A stretch of DNA of 44,422 nucleotides, from positions 1 to 44,422 of the forward strand of contig CAMNIN010000028.1 in NCBI GenBank assembly GCA_946540735.1, read 5' to 3'. Each line of letters starts with the position of its first letter. Positions within the stretch are counted from its first letter, which is position 1. The notes under the pieces are model-generated. The model ran no database searches, was not told the DNA's origin, and worked only from the letters and a program-made list of their open reading frames with translations. The stretch comes from an uncultured Prevotellaceae bacterium. Its GTDB lineage: Bacteria > Bacteroidota > Bacteroidia > Bacteroidales > Bacteroidaceae. Both the position numbers and the translations under genes were made by a program. Below, in pieces: positions 34,383 to 44,422 of the stretch.

Positions 34383-35768
34383 ATGAATAAGCAGAAAACA
34401 CTAAAAGGTAGTTTTTCCCTGTTTGGCAAAGGCCTGCACACTGGTCTCAACCTGACTGTCACCTTCAACCCCGCACCCGAGAACAGCGGCATCAAGATCC
34501 AGCGTATCGACCTTGATGGGCAACCCATGATTGAAGCCGTGGCCGAGCGGGTGTCGGATACCCAGCGTGGCACCGTGCTCTCCAAGGACGGTGTACGTGT
34601 CTCGACAGTGGAGCATGGCCTGGCCGCCCTCTACGCCCTTGGCATCGACAACTGCCTGATCCAGGTCAACGGACCGGAGTTTCCCATTCTCGACGGCAGT
34701 GCCGCCATCTACGTCGACCGCATCAAGCAAGTGGGCGTGGAGGAGCAGAATGCCCCGAAGGACTACTATATCATCCGACACAAGATCGAGGTGAAAGACG
34801 ACGAGAGCGGATCGTGCATCACCATCCTGCCCGACAAGGAGTTCAGCATCACCGTGATGTGCTCCTTTGAGTCGAAATTCATCAACAGCCAGTTTGCCTC
34901 GATCGACAACATGAGTCTCTTCGAGAAAGAAGTTGCCCCCGCCCGCACCTTCGTTTTCGTGCGCGATATCGAGCCCCTGCTTCACGCCAACCTCATCAAG
35001 GGCGGCGACATGGACAATGCGATAGTGATCTATGAAAAGCAGATCTCTCAAGAGCAACTCGACAAGTTGGCCGACCTGCTGAAGGTGCCCCACATGGATG
35101 CCACGAAGATGGGTTATATCCAGCCCAAGCCGCTGACCTGGGAGAATGAGTGTACCCGTCACAAACTGCTTGACATCATCGGCGACATGGCCCTGATCGG
35201 CAAGCCCATCAAGGGCCGCATCATCGCCACCCGTCCCGGCCATACCATCAACAACAAGTTTGCCCGTCTGATGCGCCGCGAGATCCGCAAGCACGAGATC
35301 CAGGCACCCATCTACGACCCCAACGAGCCGCCGGTGATGGACAACAACCGCATCCGCGAGTTGCTCCCCCACCGCTATCCCATGCAGTTGGTCGACAAAG
35401 TGATCGAGCTCGGCCCCAACTACATTGTCGGCGTGAAGAACGTGACCTCCGACGAGGGATTCTTCCAAGGCCATTTCCCCCAAGAGCCCGTCATGCCCGG
35501 CGTGCTGATGGTAGAAGCCATGGCCCAGTGCGGTGGTCTTCTCGTGCTTAACACCCTTGAGGAGCCAGAGCGCTGGTCGACCTACTTCATGAAGATCGAC
35601 GGTGTGAAGTTCCGCCAGAAGATCGTACCCGGCGACACCCTATTGTTCCGTGTGGAACTTCTCCACCCGGTTCGCCATGGCGTGAGCAGCATGCGCGGCT
35701 ACATGTTTGTAGGCGACCAAGTGGTGGCAGAGGCCACTTTCACGGCCCAGATCGTGAAGAACAAGTAA
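34383..35768 (+). CDS. lpxC-fabZ: LpxC-FabZ fusion: lipid A deacetylase and 3-hydroxyacyl-ACP dehydratase
   Basis: A 461-residue protein. Residues 1-300 are LpxC, the zinc enzyme that deacetylates UDP-3-O-acyl-GlcNAc, the committed step of lipid A: VSTVEHGLAALYALGIDN, SEFPILDGS-like PEFPILDGSAA, and HKLLDIIGDMAL plus TRPGHTINNKFA for zinc and catalysis. Residues about 315-461 are FabZ: LLPHRYPMQLVDKVI, and the active-site region GHFPQEPVMPGVLMVEAMAQ with His and Glu. The fusion is characteristic of Bacteroidetes. It balances lipid A and fatty acid demand (inference). Confidence 0.95.
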   Translation: MNKQKTLKGSFSLFGKGLHTGLNLTVTFNPAPENSGIKIQRIDLDGQPMIEAVAERVSDTQRGTVLSKDGVRVSTVEHGLAALYALGIDNCLIQVNGPEFPILDGSAAIYVDRIKQVGVEEQNAPKDYYIIRHKIEVKDDESGSCITILPDKEFSITVMCSFESKFINSQFASIDNMSLFEKEVAPARTFVFVRDIEPLLHANLIKGGDMDNAIVIYEKQISQEQLDKLADLLKVPHMDATKMGYIQPKPLTWENECTRHKLLDIIGDMALIGKPIKGRIIATRPGHTINNKFARLMRREIRKHEIQAPIYDPNEPPVMDNNRIRELLPHRYPMQLVDKVIELGPNYIVGVKNVTSDEGFFQGHFPQEPVMPGVLMVEAMAQCGGLLVLNTLEEPERWSTYFMKIDGVKFRQKIVPGDTLLFRVELLHPVRHGVSSMRGYMFVGDQVVAEATFTAQIVKNK

Positions 35769-35804
35769 TGACAGCATAGTAAGAAAGCAAAAAATCCTCA
35801 TACA

Positions 35805-36575
35805 ATGAACCAAATCAGTCCCATGGCGTTTGTTCACCCCGAAGCCAAGTTGGGTGACAACAACATCATCGGTCCGTTCTGCTATATCGACCGCAACACC
35901 GTGATCGGCGACAACAATGTGCTACAGAATGGAGTCACCATCAACTATGGCGCGCGTATCGGCAACGGCAACGAGTTTTTCACTGGAGCCAGCATCTCCG
36001 CCAAGCCCCAGGACCTGAAATTCCGCGGTGAGGACAGCATCTGCGAAATCGGTGACAACAACAGCATCCGCGAGAATGTGAACATCTCCCGTGGCACTGC
36101 CTCGAAGGGTACCACCCAGATCGGCAACAACTGCCTGCTGATGGAGAACGTGCACATCGCCCACGACTGTTTTTTCGGCAACAACCTGATCATCGGCAAC
36201 TCCACTAAATTCGCCGGTGAGGTGACCGTCGACGACAATGCCATCATCAGTGCCGGTGTGCTGTGCCATCAGTTCTGCCACGTAGGCGGCTACGTGATGA
36301 TCCAGGGCGGCAGTGCCTTCAGTATGGACATCCCCCCCTACGTCATTGCCGGCAAGATGCCCGTCCACTACTGTGGTGTCAACATCATCGGTCTTCGCCG
36401 CCGCGGTTTCAGCAAAGAGACCATTGACCTGATTCACAACGCTTACCGTCTGCTTTACTCCAAGGGAGTGATGGCAGAAGGCATCGAAGAGATCCGCAGG
36501 CAACTGCCCGAGACCGAAGAGACGAAATATATCATCAGTTTCGTAGAGAACTCCAAGCGCGGCATCATCCGCTGA
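35805..36575 (+). CDS. lpxA: UDP-N-acetylglucosamine acyltransferase
   Basis: A 256-residue protein for the first step of lipid A synthesis. It has hexapeptide repeats from the start ([20 protein letters not shown]), the catalytic His region [19 protein letters not shown], and the helical C-terminus with [13 protein letters not shown] and [10 protein letters not shown]. The order lpxD, lpxC-fabZ, lpxA is the usual Bacteroidetes cluster. It is followed after 23 bases by miaA. Confidence 0.95.
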   Translation: MNQISPMAFVHPEAKLGDNNIIGPFCYIDRNTVIGDNNVLQNGVTINYGARIGNGNEFFTGASISAKPQDLKFRGEDSICEIGDNNSIRENVNISRGTASKGTTQIGNNCLLMENVHIAHDCFFGNNLIIGNSTKFAGEVTVDDNAIISAGVLCHQFCHVGGYVMIQGGSAFSMDIPPYVIAGKMPVHYCGVNIIGLRRRGFSKETIDLIHNAYRLLYSKGVMAEGIEEIRRQLPETEETKYIISFVENSKRGIIR

Positions 36576-36598
36576 GCCATGAGGGTCAAGGAATCGCG

Positions 36599-37501
36599 AT
36601 GAAGACCCTGTTTGTCATCACCGGTCCGACGGCCGTAGGCAAGACCGCCATCAGCCTGCTCATCGCCAAGCACCTTGGCGTGCCCATCATCAATGCCGAC
36701 TCCCGTCAGATTTACCAGGAGATACCCATTGGCACCGCCGCCCCGACAGCATCGGAATTATCATCCGTGAAGCACTATTTCGTGGGCACGTTGCATCTGA
36801 CCGACTACTACAGTGCGTCGATGTATGAGCAAGACGTGCTTCGTCTGTTCAGTCCTGAGGGAGCGCTGGGCAACCATCGCCACGGACTCATGTCAGGAGG
36901 CAGCATGATGTATATCGATGCTGTATGCGACGGCATTGACGACATCCCCACTGTTGACCCGGAGACCCGTGAGCAGCTCCGGCACCGATTGGAGACCGAC
37001 GGCCTCGACAGGTTGGTAGAGGAGCTACGGCTTCTGGACCCCGACTATTTCCAAATCGTCGACCGCAAAAACACCCGCCGTGTGGTGCATGCCTTGGAGA
37101 TCTGCTACATGACCGGCAAGCCCTACACCTCATTTCGCAGCAACCAGCGCAAGGAGCGTGGTTTCGACATTGTGAAGATCGGCCTTGTCAGGCCCCGCGA
37201 GGAACTCTACGACCGCATCAACCGCCGCGTGGTAGCCATGATGGCCGATGGTCTGGAGGCAGAGGCCCGCAGGGTTTTTCCCTATCGCGGTGAGAACTCG
37301 CTCAACACCGTGGGTTACCGCGAGTTATTCGACTATTTTGATGGCCGTTGCACGCTCTCCGAAGCGGTGGAGCGCATTCAGGGAGCTACCCGCCGCTATT
37401 GCAGGAAGCAACTCACCTGGTTGAAACGTGACAGCCGCATCCGCTGGTTTCATCCCGACCACGACGAGGAGATCCTCAATTATATCGACGACAACCTATG
37501 A
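36599..37501 (+). CDS. miaA: tRNA dimethylallyltransferase
   Basis: A 300-residue protein that adds dimethylallyl to A37 of tRNAs reading UNN codons. P-loop [11 protein letters not shown] at the start, [20 protein letters not shown] after it, [17 protein letters not shown], and [15 protein letters not shown] at the end are all conserved. It overlaps the PBP gene by 4 bases (ATGA). Confidence 0.95.
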   Translation: MKTLFVITGPTAVGKTAISLLIAKHLGVPIINADSRQIYQEIPIGTAAPTASELSSVKHYFVGTLHLTDYYSASMYEQDVLRLFSPEGALGNHRHGLMSGGSMMYIDAVCDGIDDIPTVDPETREQLRHRLETDGLDRLVEELRLLDPDYFQIVDRKNTRRVVHALEICYMTGKPYTSFRSNQRKERGFDIVKIGLVRPREELYDRINRRVVAMMADGLEAEARRVFPYRGENSLNTVGYRELFDYFDGRCTLSEAVERIQGATRRYCRKQLTWLKRDSRIRWFHPDHDEEILNYIDDNL

Positions 37502-39945
37502 GAATCCTGAGATGGATATGGCGCAAGATCAAGGGGATGTTGAGTTGGTACATCCACCTCTACCGAGGAAGCCGATGGTATGTGAAGATACTCTCGGCCA
37601 TCGTTTCGTTTATCCTCTTCATGATTGTCTACTTAGGCATGGTAGACATCAATTTCCTGGGTCTTTTCGGCAAGTCACCTGGTTTTTATGAGATACTGAA
37701 TCCTCCCAGCAGTGTCGCCTCCGAGGTCTACAGTGCCGACGGCAAACTGATTGGCAAGTTCTATAACGAGAACCGCAGTCCGGTGAAATACGAGGATGTC
37801 GCCCCTGTGTTCTGGGACGCCCTCATCGACACAGAGGACGAGCGTTTCTACCAGCATCGCGGAGTGGACTTCAGGGGCATACTCGGAGCCATCAAGGACG
37901 CCATTGTGCATCAGGATGCCCGTGGAGCATCGACCATCACCCAGCAATTGGCCAAAAACATGTTCAGGATGCGCACCCAGAGTTCCACGGGTCTGCTGAG
38001 CGAGATTCCCGGCCTGCGCATCCTTATCATCAAGAGCAAGGAGTGGATCATCGCCACAAAGATAGAGATGGTCTACGACAAGAAAGACATCCTGACGATG
38101 TATGCCAACACGGTCGATTTCGGCAGCAACTGCTTTGGCATCAAGACCGCCAGCAAAACCTACTTCAGCACCACCCCCGGTGAACTGACCACCGACCAGG
38201 CCGCAGTGCTTGTAGGCATACTGAAGGCCACCTCGTTCTACAATCCTATCATCAATCCTGAGAACAGCCAATCGCGCCGCAACATCGTACTTTCGCTGAT
38301 GGTGAAAAACCACCATCTCACCGAGAGCGAATATCAGCAACTGTCGTCGCAACCCACCCCACTGAAACTCAATCTTGAGACGGGATCAAAAGGAAGCACC
38401 GCCTATTTCAAGGACGCCGTGGAAGCCAGCCTGGCCCGCTGGTGCCATGACACTGGTTATGACCTTTACACCTCAGGATTACGCATCTACACCACGTTGA
38501 ACACCACAATGCAGGAATATGCCGAGGCAGCTGTGATGTCGCAGATGGAACAAGTGCAGGCCCAGTTTGTCAGCGACTGGGGCAGTCAGGAGCCCTGGCG
38601 TGACGAGAAAGGCAACGTCATCCCCTATTTCATCGAGAAACTGGCCAAGAAGTTGCCTTTATACAAAGAGCTCAAGGAGCGCTACAAAGGCAATGTCGAC
38701 TCCATCAGCTACTACATGAACCAACCTCATCCCGTGAAGTTGTGGGTATACGGCCGCGGCAACTACGAGGTGGAGATGAGCACTCTCGACTCCATTCGCA
38801 CAATGACCCGTTTCATGCACGCAGGTTTCGTGGCCATGGAGCCCCAGACCGGAGCCGTGGTGGCCTGGGTGGGTGACATCGACTACAACACATGGCAGTA
38901 TGACAAAGTGACCGCCATGCGCCAACCCGGCAGCACGTTCAAGGCTTTCGTCTACACCGAGGCGATGAACCAAGGACTCGCTCCCTGCGATAAGCGCCGC
39001 GATGAGCCTGTAAAAGTACCGATTTTCGACCAGAAGACCCACTCAGAGCAACAATGGGACCCCAACAATGCCAGCAAGAGTTTCTCCGGCGACTCCATGT
39101 TGCTGAAGCACGCATTCGCCAAGAGCACCAACTCCATTGCCGTGAAGCTCGGCATCGAAATGGGAGTGAAGAATGTGATCAACACCGCCCATGAGATGGG
39201 CATCAAGAGCAATCTCGACCCCCACCCCTCCACTCTGCTTGGAGCCTCCGACGTCAACCTGCTCGAACTTGTCAACGCCTATTCCACCATAGCCAACAAC
39301 GGTCTGCGCCATGAGCCCGTATTGGTGACCCGTATCTACGACAGCGACAACGATCTGATCTATGAAGGTCCAGCAGACAGCCCAAGAGCCCTACCCTACA
39401 AGAGTGCCTTCCTGATGCAGCAAATGCTGATGTATGGCGTGAAAGAAGGCACCTCCCGCGGTTTGCTATCCTACCTCGGTTATTGGAACAAGACCGACGT
39501 GGGCGGCAAGACCGGCACCACCAACAACGCCTCTGACGGCTGGTTTATCGGTGTGACCCCCAACCTGGTGTGCGGAGCATGGGTAGGCGGAGAGTATCGT
39601 CAGATCCACTTCCGCAGTCCCCGTCTCGGCCAGGGTGCCCACACGGCCCTGCCCATCTGCGGGAAGTTCATGGCTTCGGTACTCAAAGACCAGGAGTTGG
39701 CCAAATACCGTGGCCGGTTCGTGATGCCCGCCGGCGAGGATGTCAATGTCGATCTCTTTGTCTGCGCACCTAAGGTGACCGTCAAGCCACGAGCTATAGA
39801 ACCAGACTCCATGGCTATCGACGACGATCCCACCGAATATGACATCGACGGCAACCCTATCCCCAAGAACAAGCCCATACGGCCAGAGGACGAGGGCGAG
39901 ATCTATTATCCTGAGAAGAAACTGGAATTCATCATCGAAGAATAA
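37498..39945 (+). CDS. Class A penicillin-binding protein (PBP1A type)
   Basis: An 815-residue protein with an N-terminal membrane anchor ([20 protein letters not shown]). The GT51 glycosyltransferase has E113 in [15 protein letters not shown], then [14 protein letters not shown]. The transpeptidase has the acyl-serine S479 in PGSTFKAF, S543-T-N545 in KSTNSIAV, and K671-TG in [14 protein letters not shown]. It polymerises and cross-links peptidoglycan on the periplasmic side. The tail (about residues 765-815) is acidic and Pro-rich. The gene is translationally coupled to miaA and lies 12 bases before the helicase. Confidence 0.94.
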   Translation: MRILRWIWRKIKGMLSWYIHLYRGSRWYVKILSAIVSFILFMIVYLGMVDINFLGLFGKSPGFYEILNPPSSVASEVYSADGKLIGKFYNENRSPVKYEDVAPVFWDALIDTEDERFYQHRGVDFRGILGAIKDAIVHQDARGASTITQQLAKNMFRMRTQSSTGLLSEIPGLRILIIKSKEWIIATKIEMVYDKKDILTMYANTVDFGSNCFGIKTASKTYFSTTPGELTTDQAAVLVGILKATSFYNPIINPENSQSRRNIVLSLMVKNHHLTESEYQQLSSQPTPLKLNLETGSKGSTAYFKDAVEASLARWCHDTGYDLYTSGLRIYTTLNTTMQEYAEAAVMSQMEQVQAQFVSDWGSQEPWRDEKGNVIPYFIEKLAKKLPLYKELKERYKGNVDSISYYMNQPHPVKLWVYGRGNYEVEMSTLDSIRTMTRFMHAGFVAMEPQTGAVVAWVGDIDYNTWQYDKVTAMRQPGSTFKAFVYTEAMNQGLAPCDKRRDEPVKVPIFDQKTHSEQQWDPNNASKSFSGDSMLLKHAFAKSTNSIAVKLGIEMGVKNVINTAHEMGIKSNLDPHPSTLLGASDVNLLELVNAYSTIANNGLRHEPVLVTRIYDSDNDLIYEGPADSPRALPYKSAFLMQQMLMYGVKEGTSRGLLSYLGYWNKTDVGGKTGTTNNASDGWFIGVTPNLVCGAWVGGEYRQIHFRSPRLGQGAHTALPICGKFMASVLKDQELAKYRGRFVMPAGEDVNVDLFVCAPKVTVKPRAIEPDSMAIDDDPTEYDIDGNPIPKNKPIRPEDEGEIYYPEKKLEFIIEE

Positions 39946-39957
39946 GCGCAAGGGAAA

Positions 39958-41700
39958 TTGGATGCGATCAACCACATAGACAGTCAGAATGAGGAGTTCC
40001 AGAAAGCGCTCCAAATCATCCAGTACACCCATAACAGCCTGTTCCTCACAGGGAAGGCTGGTACGGGCAAATCGACTTTCCTGCGCCACATCTGCAGTGT
40101 GACGAAGAAGAAGCATGTGGTGCTGGCCCCCACCGGAATCGCTGCCATCAACGTAGGCGGCAGTACGCTCCACAGTTTCTTCAAGCTCCCCTTCCATCCC
40201 CTATTGCCCAACGACAGCCGTTTTTCTGAGCGCAACATCCGCGAAACGCTGAAATACACTGGTGAGAAGCGCAAGATCATCCGCGAGGTGGAACTCATCA
40301 TCATCGATGAGATCAGCATGGTGCGCGCCGACATCATCGACTTCATCGACAAAGTGCTCCGTATCTACACCCGCAACCGGCTGGAACCTTTCGGCGGCAA
40401 GCAGCTCCTCTTTGTAGGCGACATCTACCAATTGGAGCCCGTGGCCAAGGAGGAAGACCGCCAACTGCTGCGCCCTTTTTACCCCTCGCTGTTCTTTTTC
40501 GATGCTCGTGTTTTCCGCAGCATGCAGCTCATCAGCATCGAGCTCACCAAAGTCTACAGACAGCACGACATACACTTCATCACCCTCCTCGACCATATCC
40601 GCACCAACCAAGTGAGGCAATCCGAACTCGATGTGCTCAACCGCCAGGTAGGTCCCGGCGAAGAAGACGGCGAAGATCTGTCGATCACCCTGTCACCTCG
40701 CCGCGACACCGTGGATTTCATCAACGAGCAGCATCTCTCCAATCTGCCCGGAGATGTCGTACGCCTCACAGGAGAGATTGTCGGTGAGTTTCCGGCCAGC
40801 AGTCTGCCCACCTCCCTCGACCTTGAAGTGAAAGTCGGGGCGCAGGTGATCTTCGTGAAAAACGACATGGAGCGCCGCTGGGTGAATGGAACCCTCGGCA
40901 AAATCACCTCCATCGGTTACGACGATGAAGGAGATCAGTTTCTCACCGTGATGACGGATAACGGCATGGAGCACGATGTCACCCCCGACATCTGGAGCAA
41001 TATGCGCTACACTTACAATGAGCAGGAAGAGCGCATCGAGGAAGAAGAAATCGGACGCTTCACCCAGTTCCCCATCCGCCTGGCGTGGGCCATCACCGTA
41101 CACAAGAGCCAGGGTCTCACCTTCAAGCATGTGAGAATCGATCTCTCGGGCAGAGCCTTCGCGGGCGGTCAGACTTACGTGGCCCTCTCTCGCTGCGAGT
41201 CGATGGAAGGCATCACGCTGCAGGAACCCGTCAGACTGGCCGACATCTTCGTCAGACCAGAAGTAGTGAGATTCGCCCGCAGCTATAACAATCAGCAAGT
41301 CATCAACAGTGTGCTGGAAAGCAGCATGGCCGACAAAGAATACCACGATGCCGTGGTGGCTCTCAACGCCGGCGATGCCGATGGCTTCATCGACAATCTC
41401 TTCAAAGCCATCCACCACCGCTACGACCTCGACAAGCCCCTGGCCCGCCGTTTCATCCGCCGCAAACTCAACGACCTGTTGGGTATGAGGACCGAGATCA
41501 AAGCCCTCCAGGAGTCATTGAGCCAGAAAAACGAATACCTCATGAAACTTGCAGCCGAATACACCCTGATGGGCAAGGACTGTGAGCGCGAGGGCATGGT
41601 GGAAGCCGCCATCGCCAACTACAAGAAAGCATTGGAACTCTACCCGGAGTCCATGATAGCCAAACGCAAGATCAAGAAACTCAGTAAAAAGAAACCATAA
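39958..41700 (+). CDS. PIF1/RecD-like ATP-dependent helicase with C-terminal TPR
   Basis: A 580-residue protein starting with TTG at 39958. The frame is closed by the PBP stop (39943-39945) just upstream and no ATG precedes the Walker A motif, so TTG is the only useful start. Motifs: GKAGTGKST (32-40), [43 protein letters not shown], and at the end [20 protein letters not shown] with TYVALSRC. The last 60 residues form a coiled coil and a TPR-like pair ([18 protein letters not shown]), a less usual addition to a helicase. It probably unwinds DNA in repair or recombination. Confidence 0.85.
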   Translation: MDAINHIDSQNEEFQKALQIIQYTHNSLFLTGKAGTGKSTFLRHICSVTKKKHVVLAPTGIAAINVGGSTLHSFFKLPFHPLLPNDSRFSERNIRETLKYTGEKRKIIREVELIIIDEISMVRADIIDFIDKVLRIYTRNRLEPFGGKQLLFVGDIYQLEPVAKEEDRQLLRPFYPSLFFFDARVFRSMQLISIELTKVYRQHDIHFITLLDHIRTNQVRQSELDVLNRQVGPGEEDGEDLSITLSPRRDTVDFINEQHLSNLPGDVVRLTGEIVGEFPASSLPTSLDLEVKVGAQVIFVKNDMERRWVNGTLGKITSIGYDDEGDQFLTVMTDNGMEHDVTPDIWSNMRYTYNEQEERIEEEEIGRFTQFPIRLAWAITVHKSQGLTFKHVRIDLSGRAFAGGQTYVALSRCESMEGITLQEPVRLADIFVRPEVVRFARSYNNQQVINSVLESSMADKEYHDAVVALNAGDADGFIDNLFKAIHHRYDLDKPLARRFIRRKLNDLLGMRTEIKALQESLSQKNEYLMKLAAEYTLMGKDCEREGMVEAAIANYKKALELYPESMIAKRKIKKLSKKKP

Positions 41701-42305
41701 TGGAAATCAAGACCTCAGAATTCACCATCAGCAGTCCGAATATCGAGAAATGCCCCACCGACTTCAGACCTGAGTATGCCTTCATCGGCCGTTCCAATGT
41801 CGGCAAATCCAGTCTGATCAACATGCTCTGCAAACACAAGGGACTGGCAAAGACCTCTGCCACTCCGGGCAAGACTCTCCTGATCAACCATTTCATCATC
41901 AACCGTGAATGGTATCTTGTCGACCTGCCTGGCTATGGCTATGCCAAGCGCTCGAAGACCATCCAGCAGAAGATCGACAACATGATCACGTCTTATCTCC
42001 TGATGCGCCGGCAGTTGGCCAATGTCTTCGTGCTTATCGACATCCGCCATGCCCCACAAGCCATCGACCTCGAATTCATCAACTGGCTCGGGGCAAGCAG
42101 CATCCCCTTCTCCATCGTCTTCACCAAGGCCGACAAGTTGTCCTACCAGAAAGTCAATGAGAATGTCAGAAACTACATGACAGCCCTGAGCGAGACCTGG
42201 GAGGAGCTTCCACCTCATTTCGTGACCAGCAGCGAGAAGAAGACAGGCCGCGACGAGATCCTCACTTACATTGAGAACATCAACAAGGAAATCGCTAATC
42301 CATAA
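41700..42305 (+). CDS. engB: Ribosome-assembly GTPase EngB/YihA/YsxC
   Basis: A 201-residue protein. G1 [15 protein letters not shown]2 threonines in [15 protein letters not shown]3 [13 protein letters not shown]4 TKADK and G5-like [11 protein letters not shown] are present. It helps to mature the large ribosomal subunit. TAATG makes a 1-base overlap with the helicase gene. Confidence 0.95.
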   Translation: MEIKTSEFTISSPNIEKCPTDFRPEYAFIGRSNVGKSSLINMLCKHKGLAKTSATPGKTLLINHFIINREWYLVDLPGYGYAKRSKTIQQKIDNMITSYLLMRRQLANVFVLIDIRHAPQAIDLEFINWLGASSIPFSIVFTKADKLSYQKVNENVRNYMTALSETWEELPPHFVTSSEKKTGRDEILTYIENINKEIANP

Positions 42306-42315
42306 CCCACCACTC

Positions 42316-44088
42316 ATGAATGCCTATCTTGACGTGCAGAACCTGACGAAATCGTTCGGTGCACTCCTCCTGTTTGAGAATATCTCCTTCTCCGTCAGCG
42401 AAGGCCAGAAGGTCGGCCTTGTCGCCAAGAACGGCATGGGCAAGTCGACCCTGCTCTCCATCCTCACAGGCAAGGAAGGCTATGACAGCGGCAGTGTCAT
42501 TTACCGCCGCGACCTGCGCGTGGGTTTCCTGGAGCAATCACCCCGTTTTGACCCCGAGGAAACCGTGCTCGACGCCTGTTTCAATCATCATGGCGACGAC
42601 GAGAAAGTGCTCCGCGCCAAACAAGTGCTCACCCAACTCAAGATACGTGACTTGCAGCAACCCATGGGGCAGTTGAGCGGTGGTCAGCAGAAGCGTGTAG
42701 CGCTGGCCAATGTACTTCTGACCGAACCCGACCTGTTGATCCTCGACGAGCCCACCAACCACCTTGATCTCGACATGATTGAGTGGCTTGAAGGTTACCT
42801 CTCACGCGGCAACCGTACCCTTCTGATGGTGACACACGACAGGTTTTTCCTCGACCGCGTGTGCAATCTGATCCTGGAACTCGACGACCACACCCTCTAT
42901 TCCTACAAAGGCAACTATGCCTACTATCTGGAGAAACGACAGCACCGCCTCGATGTCACCCGTGCCGAGATCATCCGCGCCAACAACCTCTACCGCCGCG
43001 AACTGGAATGGATGCGGCGCATGCCTCAGGCCCGCGGCCACAAAGCCCGCTACCGCGAGGAAGCCTTCTATGAACTGGAGCGCAAAGCCAAGCAGCGCAT
43101 TGAAGAACGTCAGCTTCGTCTGAAATCCAACAACGTCTATATCGGCAGCAAGATTTTCGAATGTCAATATGTGTCGAAATCCTTCGGCGACCACGTGATG
43201 CTGAAAGACTTCTACTATAACTTCGCCCGATACGAGAAGATGGGAATCGTGGGCAACAACGGTACGGGCAAATCCACATTCCTGAAACTTCTCCTGGGGC
43301 TCGAACCCGTCGACTCCGGCCGTTTCGACATCGGCGAGACCGTCAATTTCGGCTATTTCTCACAAGAAGGCCTGCAGTTTGATGAGCAACAAAAAGTGAT
43401 CGACGTGGTGCGCGACATCGCCGACTACATCGATTTGGGCGGAGGTCGTCATTTCACGGCCTCACAGTTTCTACAGCATTTCCAATTCACTCCCGAACAA
43501 CAATACAACTACGTCTACAAACTCAGCGGCGGCGAGCGCCGAAAACTCTACCTCTGCACGGTGCTCATGCGCAACCCCAATTTCCTCGTTCTCGACGAGC
43601 CCACCAACGACCTCGACATCCAGACACTGCAGATCCTGGAGGAATACCTCGCCGACTTCCCCGGTTGTGTGATTGTGGTGAGCCACGACCGTTATTTCAT
43701 GGACAAAGTGGTGGATCATCTGCTTGTATTCAGAGGAGAAGGTGAAATCAAAGATTTTCCCGGCAATTACAGCCAATATCGGGAGTGGAGTGCCCTGCGC
43801 TCGAAAGAAGAGCAAGACACCACGACGGAGAAAACCGAGAAAAGCGTGAAGCGTGACTACCGCAACAACGACAAGCGCAAGATGACCTACAAAGAAAAAA
43901 TGGAATTCGCCCGTCTGGAAGAAGAAATCGCCGCTCTCGAGGAAGAACAGAAGCGGATAGAAACAGCCCTCTGCGGCGGTACGGTGAACATCGACGAGAT
44001 AACAGCCATGAGCAAACGCCTTCCCCAACTGAAAGACGAACTGGACGAGAAAAGCATGCGCTGGCTGGAACTCAGCGAGATTGAATAG
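42316..44088 (+). CDS. ABC-F family ATPase (Uup-like)
   Basis: The start chosen is ATG 42316 (590 residues): MNAYLDVQNLTKSFG. A longer frame overlaps engB by 35 bases. Two ABC cassettes: Walker A GLVAKNGMGKSTLL and [15 protein letters not shown], signatures LSGGQQKRVALA and LSGGERRKLYLC, Walker B with LLILDEPTNHLDLDM and FLVLDEPTNDLDI. The linker between them carries RMPQARGHKARYREEAFYEL. The C-terminal coiled coil (FARLEEEIAALEEEQKRIE) is the Uup type. No membrane domain, so it works on ribosomes or nucleic acid and is not a transporter. Drug resistance cannot be inferred. Confidence 0.9.
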   Translation: MNAYLDVQNLTKSFGALLLFENISFSVSEGQKVGLVAKNGMGKSTLLSILTGKEGYDSGSVIYRRDLRVGFLEQSPRFDPEETVLDACFNHHGDDEKVLRAKQVLTQLKIRDLQQPMGQLSGGQQKRVALANVLLTEPDLLILDEPTNHLDLDMIEWLEGYLSRGNRTLLMVTHDRFFLDRVCNLILELDDHTLYSYKGNYAYYLEKRQHRLDVTRAEIIRANNLYRRELEWMRRMPQARGHKARYREEAFYELERKAKQRIEERQLRLKSNNVYIGSKIFECQYVSKSFGDHVMLKDFYYNFARYEKMGIVGNNGTGKSTFLKLLLGLEPVDSGRFDIGETVNFGYFSQEGLQFDEQQKVIDVVRDIADYIDLGGGRHFTASQFLQHFQFTPEQQYNYVYKLSGGERRKLYLCTVLMRNPNFLVLDEPTNDLDIQTLQILEEYLADFPGCVIVVSHDRYFMDKVVDHLLVFRGEGEIKDFPGNYSQYREWSALRSKEEQDTTTEKTEKSVKRDYRNNDKRKMTYKEKMEFARLEEEIAALEEEQKRIETALCGGTVNIDEITAMSKRLPQLKDELDEKSMRWLELSEIE

Positions 44089-44422
44089 AACACCCCAATT
44101 GACCTTGGTGTCTCAGAGGATTAATAGCAGGAAAGAAGGGCGAATTTATCATATATGAAACGTAGCTTTCGGAAGTTAAGAAGTTATTGAAGTTAAAGAA
44201 GTTAAGCCAAATGTACTTTCGCTATTCAAGCGTTCTGATAGTTCTTATCATGACTTTAACAAAGCATCTGACTTAACTTTTTGAGCCGAAAGGCCGAAAA
44301 CGACTTCACTCCTTTAACTTCCGAAACATCTATTATGAAAAATCATAAACCATATCAATTATTATTTTAAGGTGAGTTCTAAAAATTAATATTTTTGAGT
44401 GGAAGCCGTACCTTCTGAATCA
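44089..44422. other. 334-bp non-coding end region
   Basis: No reading frame of note. It contains a candidate mobile-repeat element (44167-44326) and, near the right edge, TATTTTTG at 44390-44397, which fits a plus-strand -7 box but lacks a clear -33 part. No terminator with a T run is seen after the ABC-F gene. Confidence 0.6.
44167..44326. repeat. MITE-like element with 13-bp inverted ends
   Basis: TTTCGGAAGTTAA (44167-44179) is repeated in inverse orientation at 44314-44326 with no mismatch. The left half continues with a 9-bp-phased run of AAGTTAAAG-type units (44172-44205), and an inverse copy of part of it lies at about 44273-44282. Total 160 bp with no coding capacity. No target-site duplication was recognised. 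Confidence 0.45.

Noticed and set aside
34401..35483. Minus-strand frame of 360 codons opposite lpxC-fabZ, and similar ones opposite purC, phoH, GH2 and GH31
   Set aside because: All mirror highly conserved genes, have His/Val/Asp-rich low-quality translations typical of antisense frames, and lack promoters.
44089..44120. Possible terminator hairpin after the ABC-F gene (ACACC...GGTGT)
   Set aside because: A short stem with bulges and no T run.
1..44422. tRNA, rRNA, prophage, CRISPR-Cas or transposase genes
   Set aside because: None was recognised on either strand by reading.

Overview
The window looks like chromosome of a Bacteroidales bacterium, most probably Prevotella or a close relative. 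The reasons are the promoters of the Bacteroidetes type (TTTG, about 19 bases, then TAnnTTTG), the fused lpxC-fabZ gene, type IX secretion-like C-terminal domains, a DUF3244 secreted protein, and paired Rhs genes with SpvB-like and DUF6443-like N-termini. No rRNA, tRNA, CRISPR array, integrase or transposase was seen.

Region 1 (about 1-9280, minus strand) is a polymorphic-toxin operon. In transcription order it encodes a small DUF3244 secreted protein, a secreted protein with a T9SS-like tail, a 1146-residue SpvB/YD-repeat shell protein, a 1120-residue Rhs protein whose AT-rich C-terminal 200 residues carry an HEFGH metallopeptidase motif, and a 157-residue secreted protein that is probably the immunity factor. 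Behind these lies a displaced, promoterless second copy of the Rhs core that runs off the left edge and carries a 93-bp palindromic insertion. A divergent membrane lipoprotein with TPRs, one internal membrane helix and a C-terminal HTH (9503-11224) may regulate the locus.

Region 2 (11287-21907, minus strand) holds a hexuronate-type MFS transporter behind a strong promoter with two 21-bp-phased direct repeats. It also holds two zinc-ribbon membrane proteins, and a LacI-type regulator followed by a GH31 alpha-xylosidase-like enzyme with a PA14 insert and a GH2 beta-galactosidase-like enzyme. The two enzymes could trim galactosyl-xylosyl side chains such as those of xyloglucan. A LacI-like operator overlaps the regulator's own -33 box.

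Region 3 (21908-25134) has a candidate small RNA transcribed between two Bacteroidetes promoters, a two-gene unit for secreted proteins (one with a Cthe_2159-like beta-helix), a very strong inverted repeat between convergent genes, and a DUF5715 M15-like peptidase candidate.

Region 4 (25231-44088, plus strand) is a dense core-genome block: phoH, purC, ubiE/menG, aroE, a purM-like gene, a 58-residue membrane protein, prfA, pyrF and an HD hydrolase. These are followed by lpxD, lpxC-fabZ, lpxA, miaA, a class A PBP, a PIF1/RecD-like helicase, engB and an ABC-F protein. Many junctions overlap by ATGA or TAATG, so translation is probably coupled. The window ends with 334 non-coding bases containing a small element with 13-bp inverted ends.
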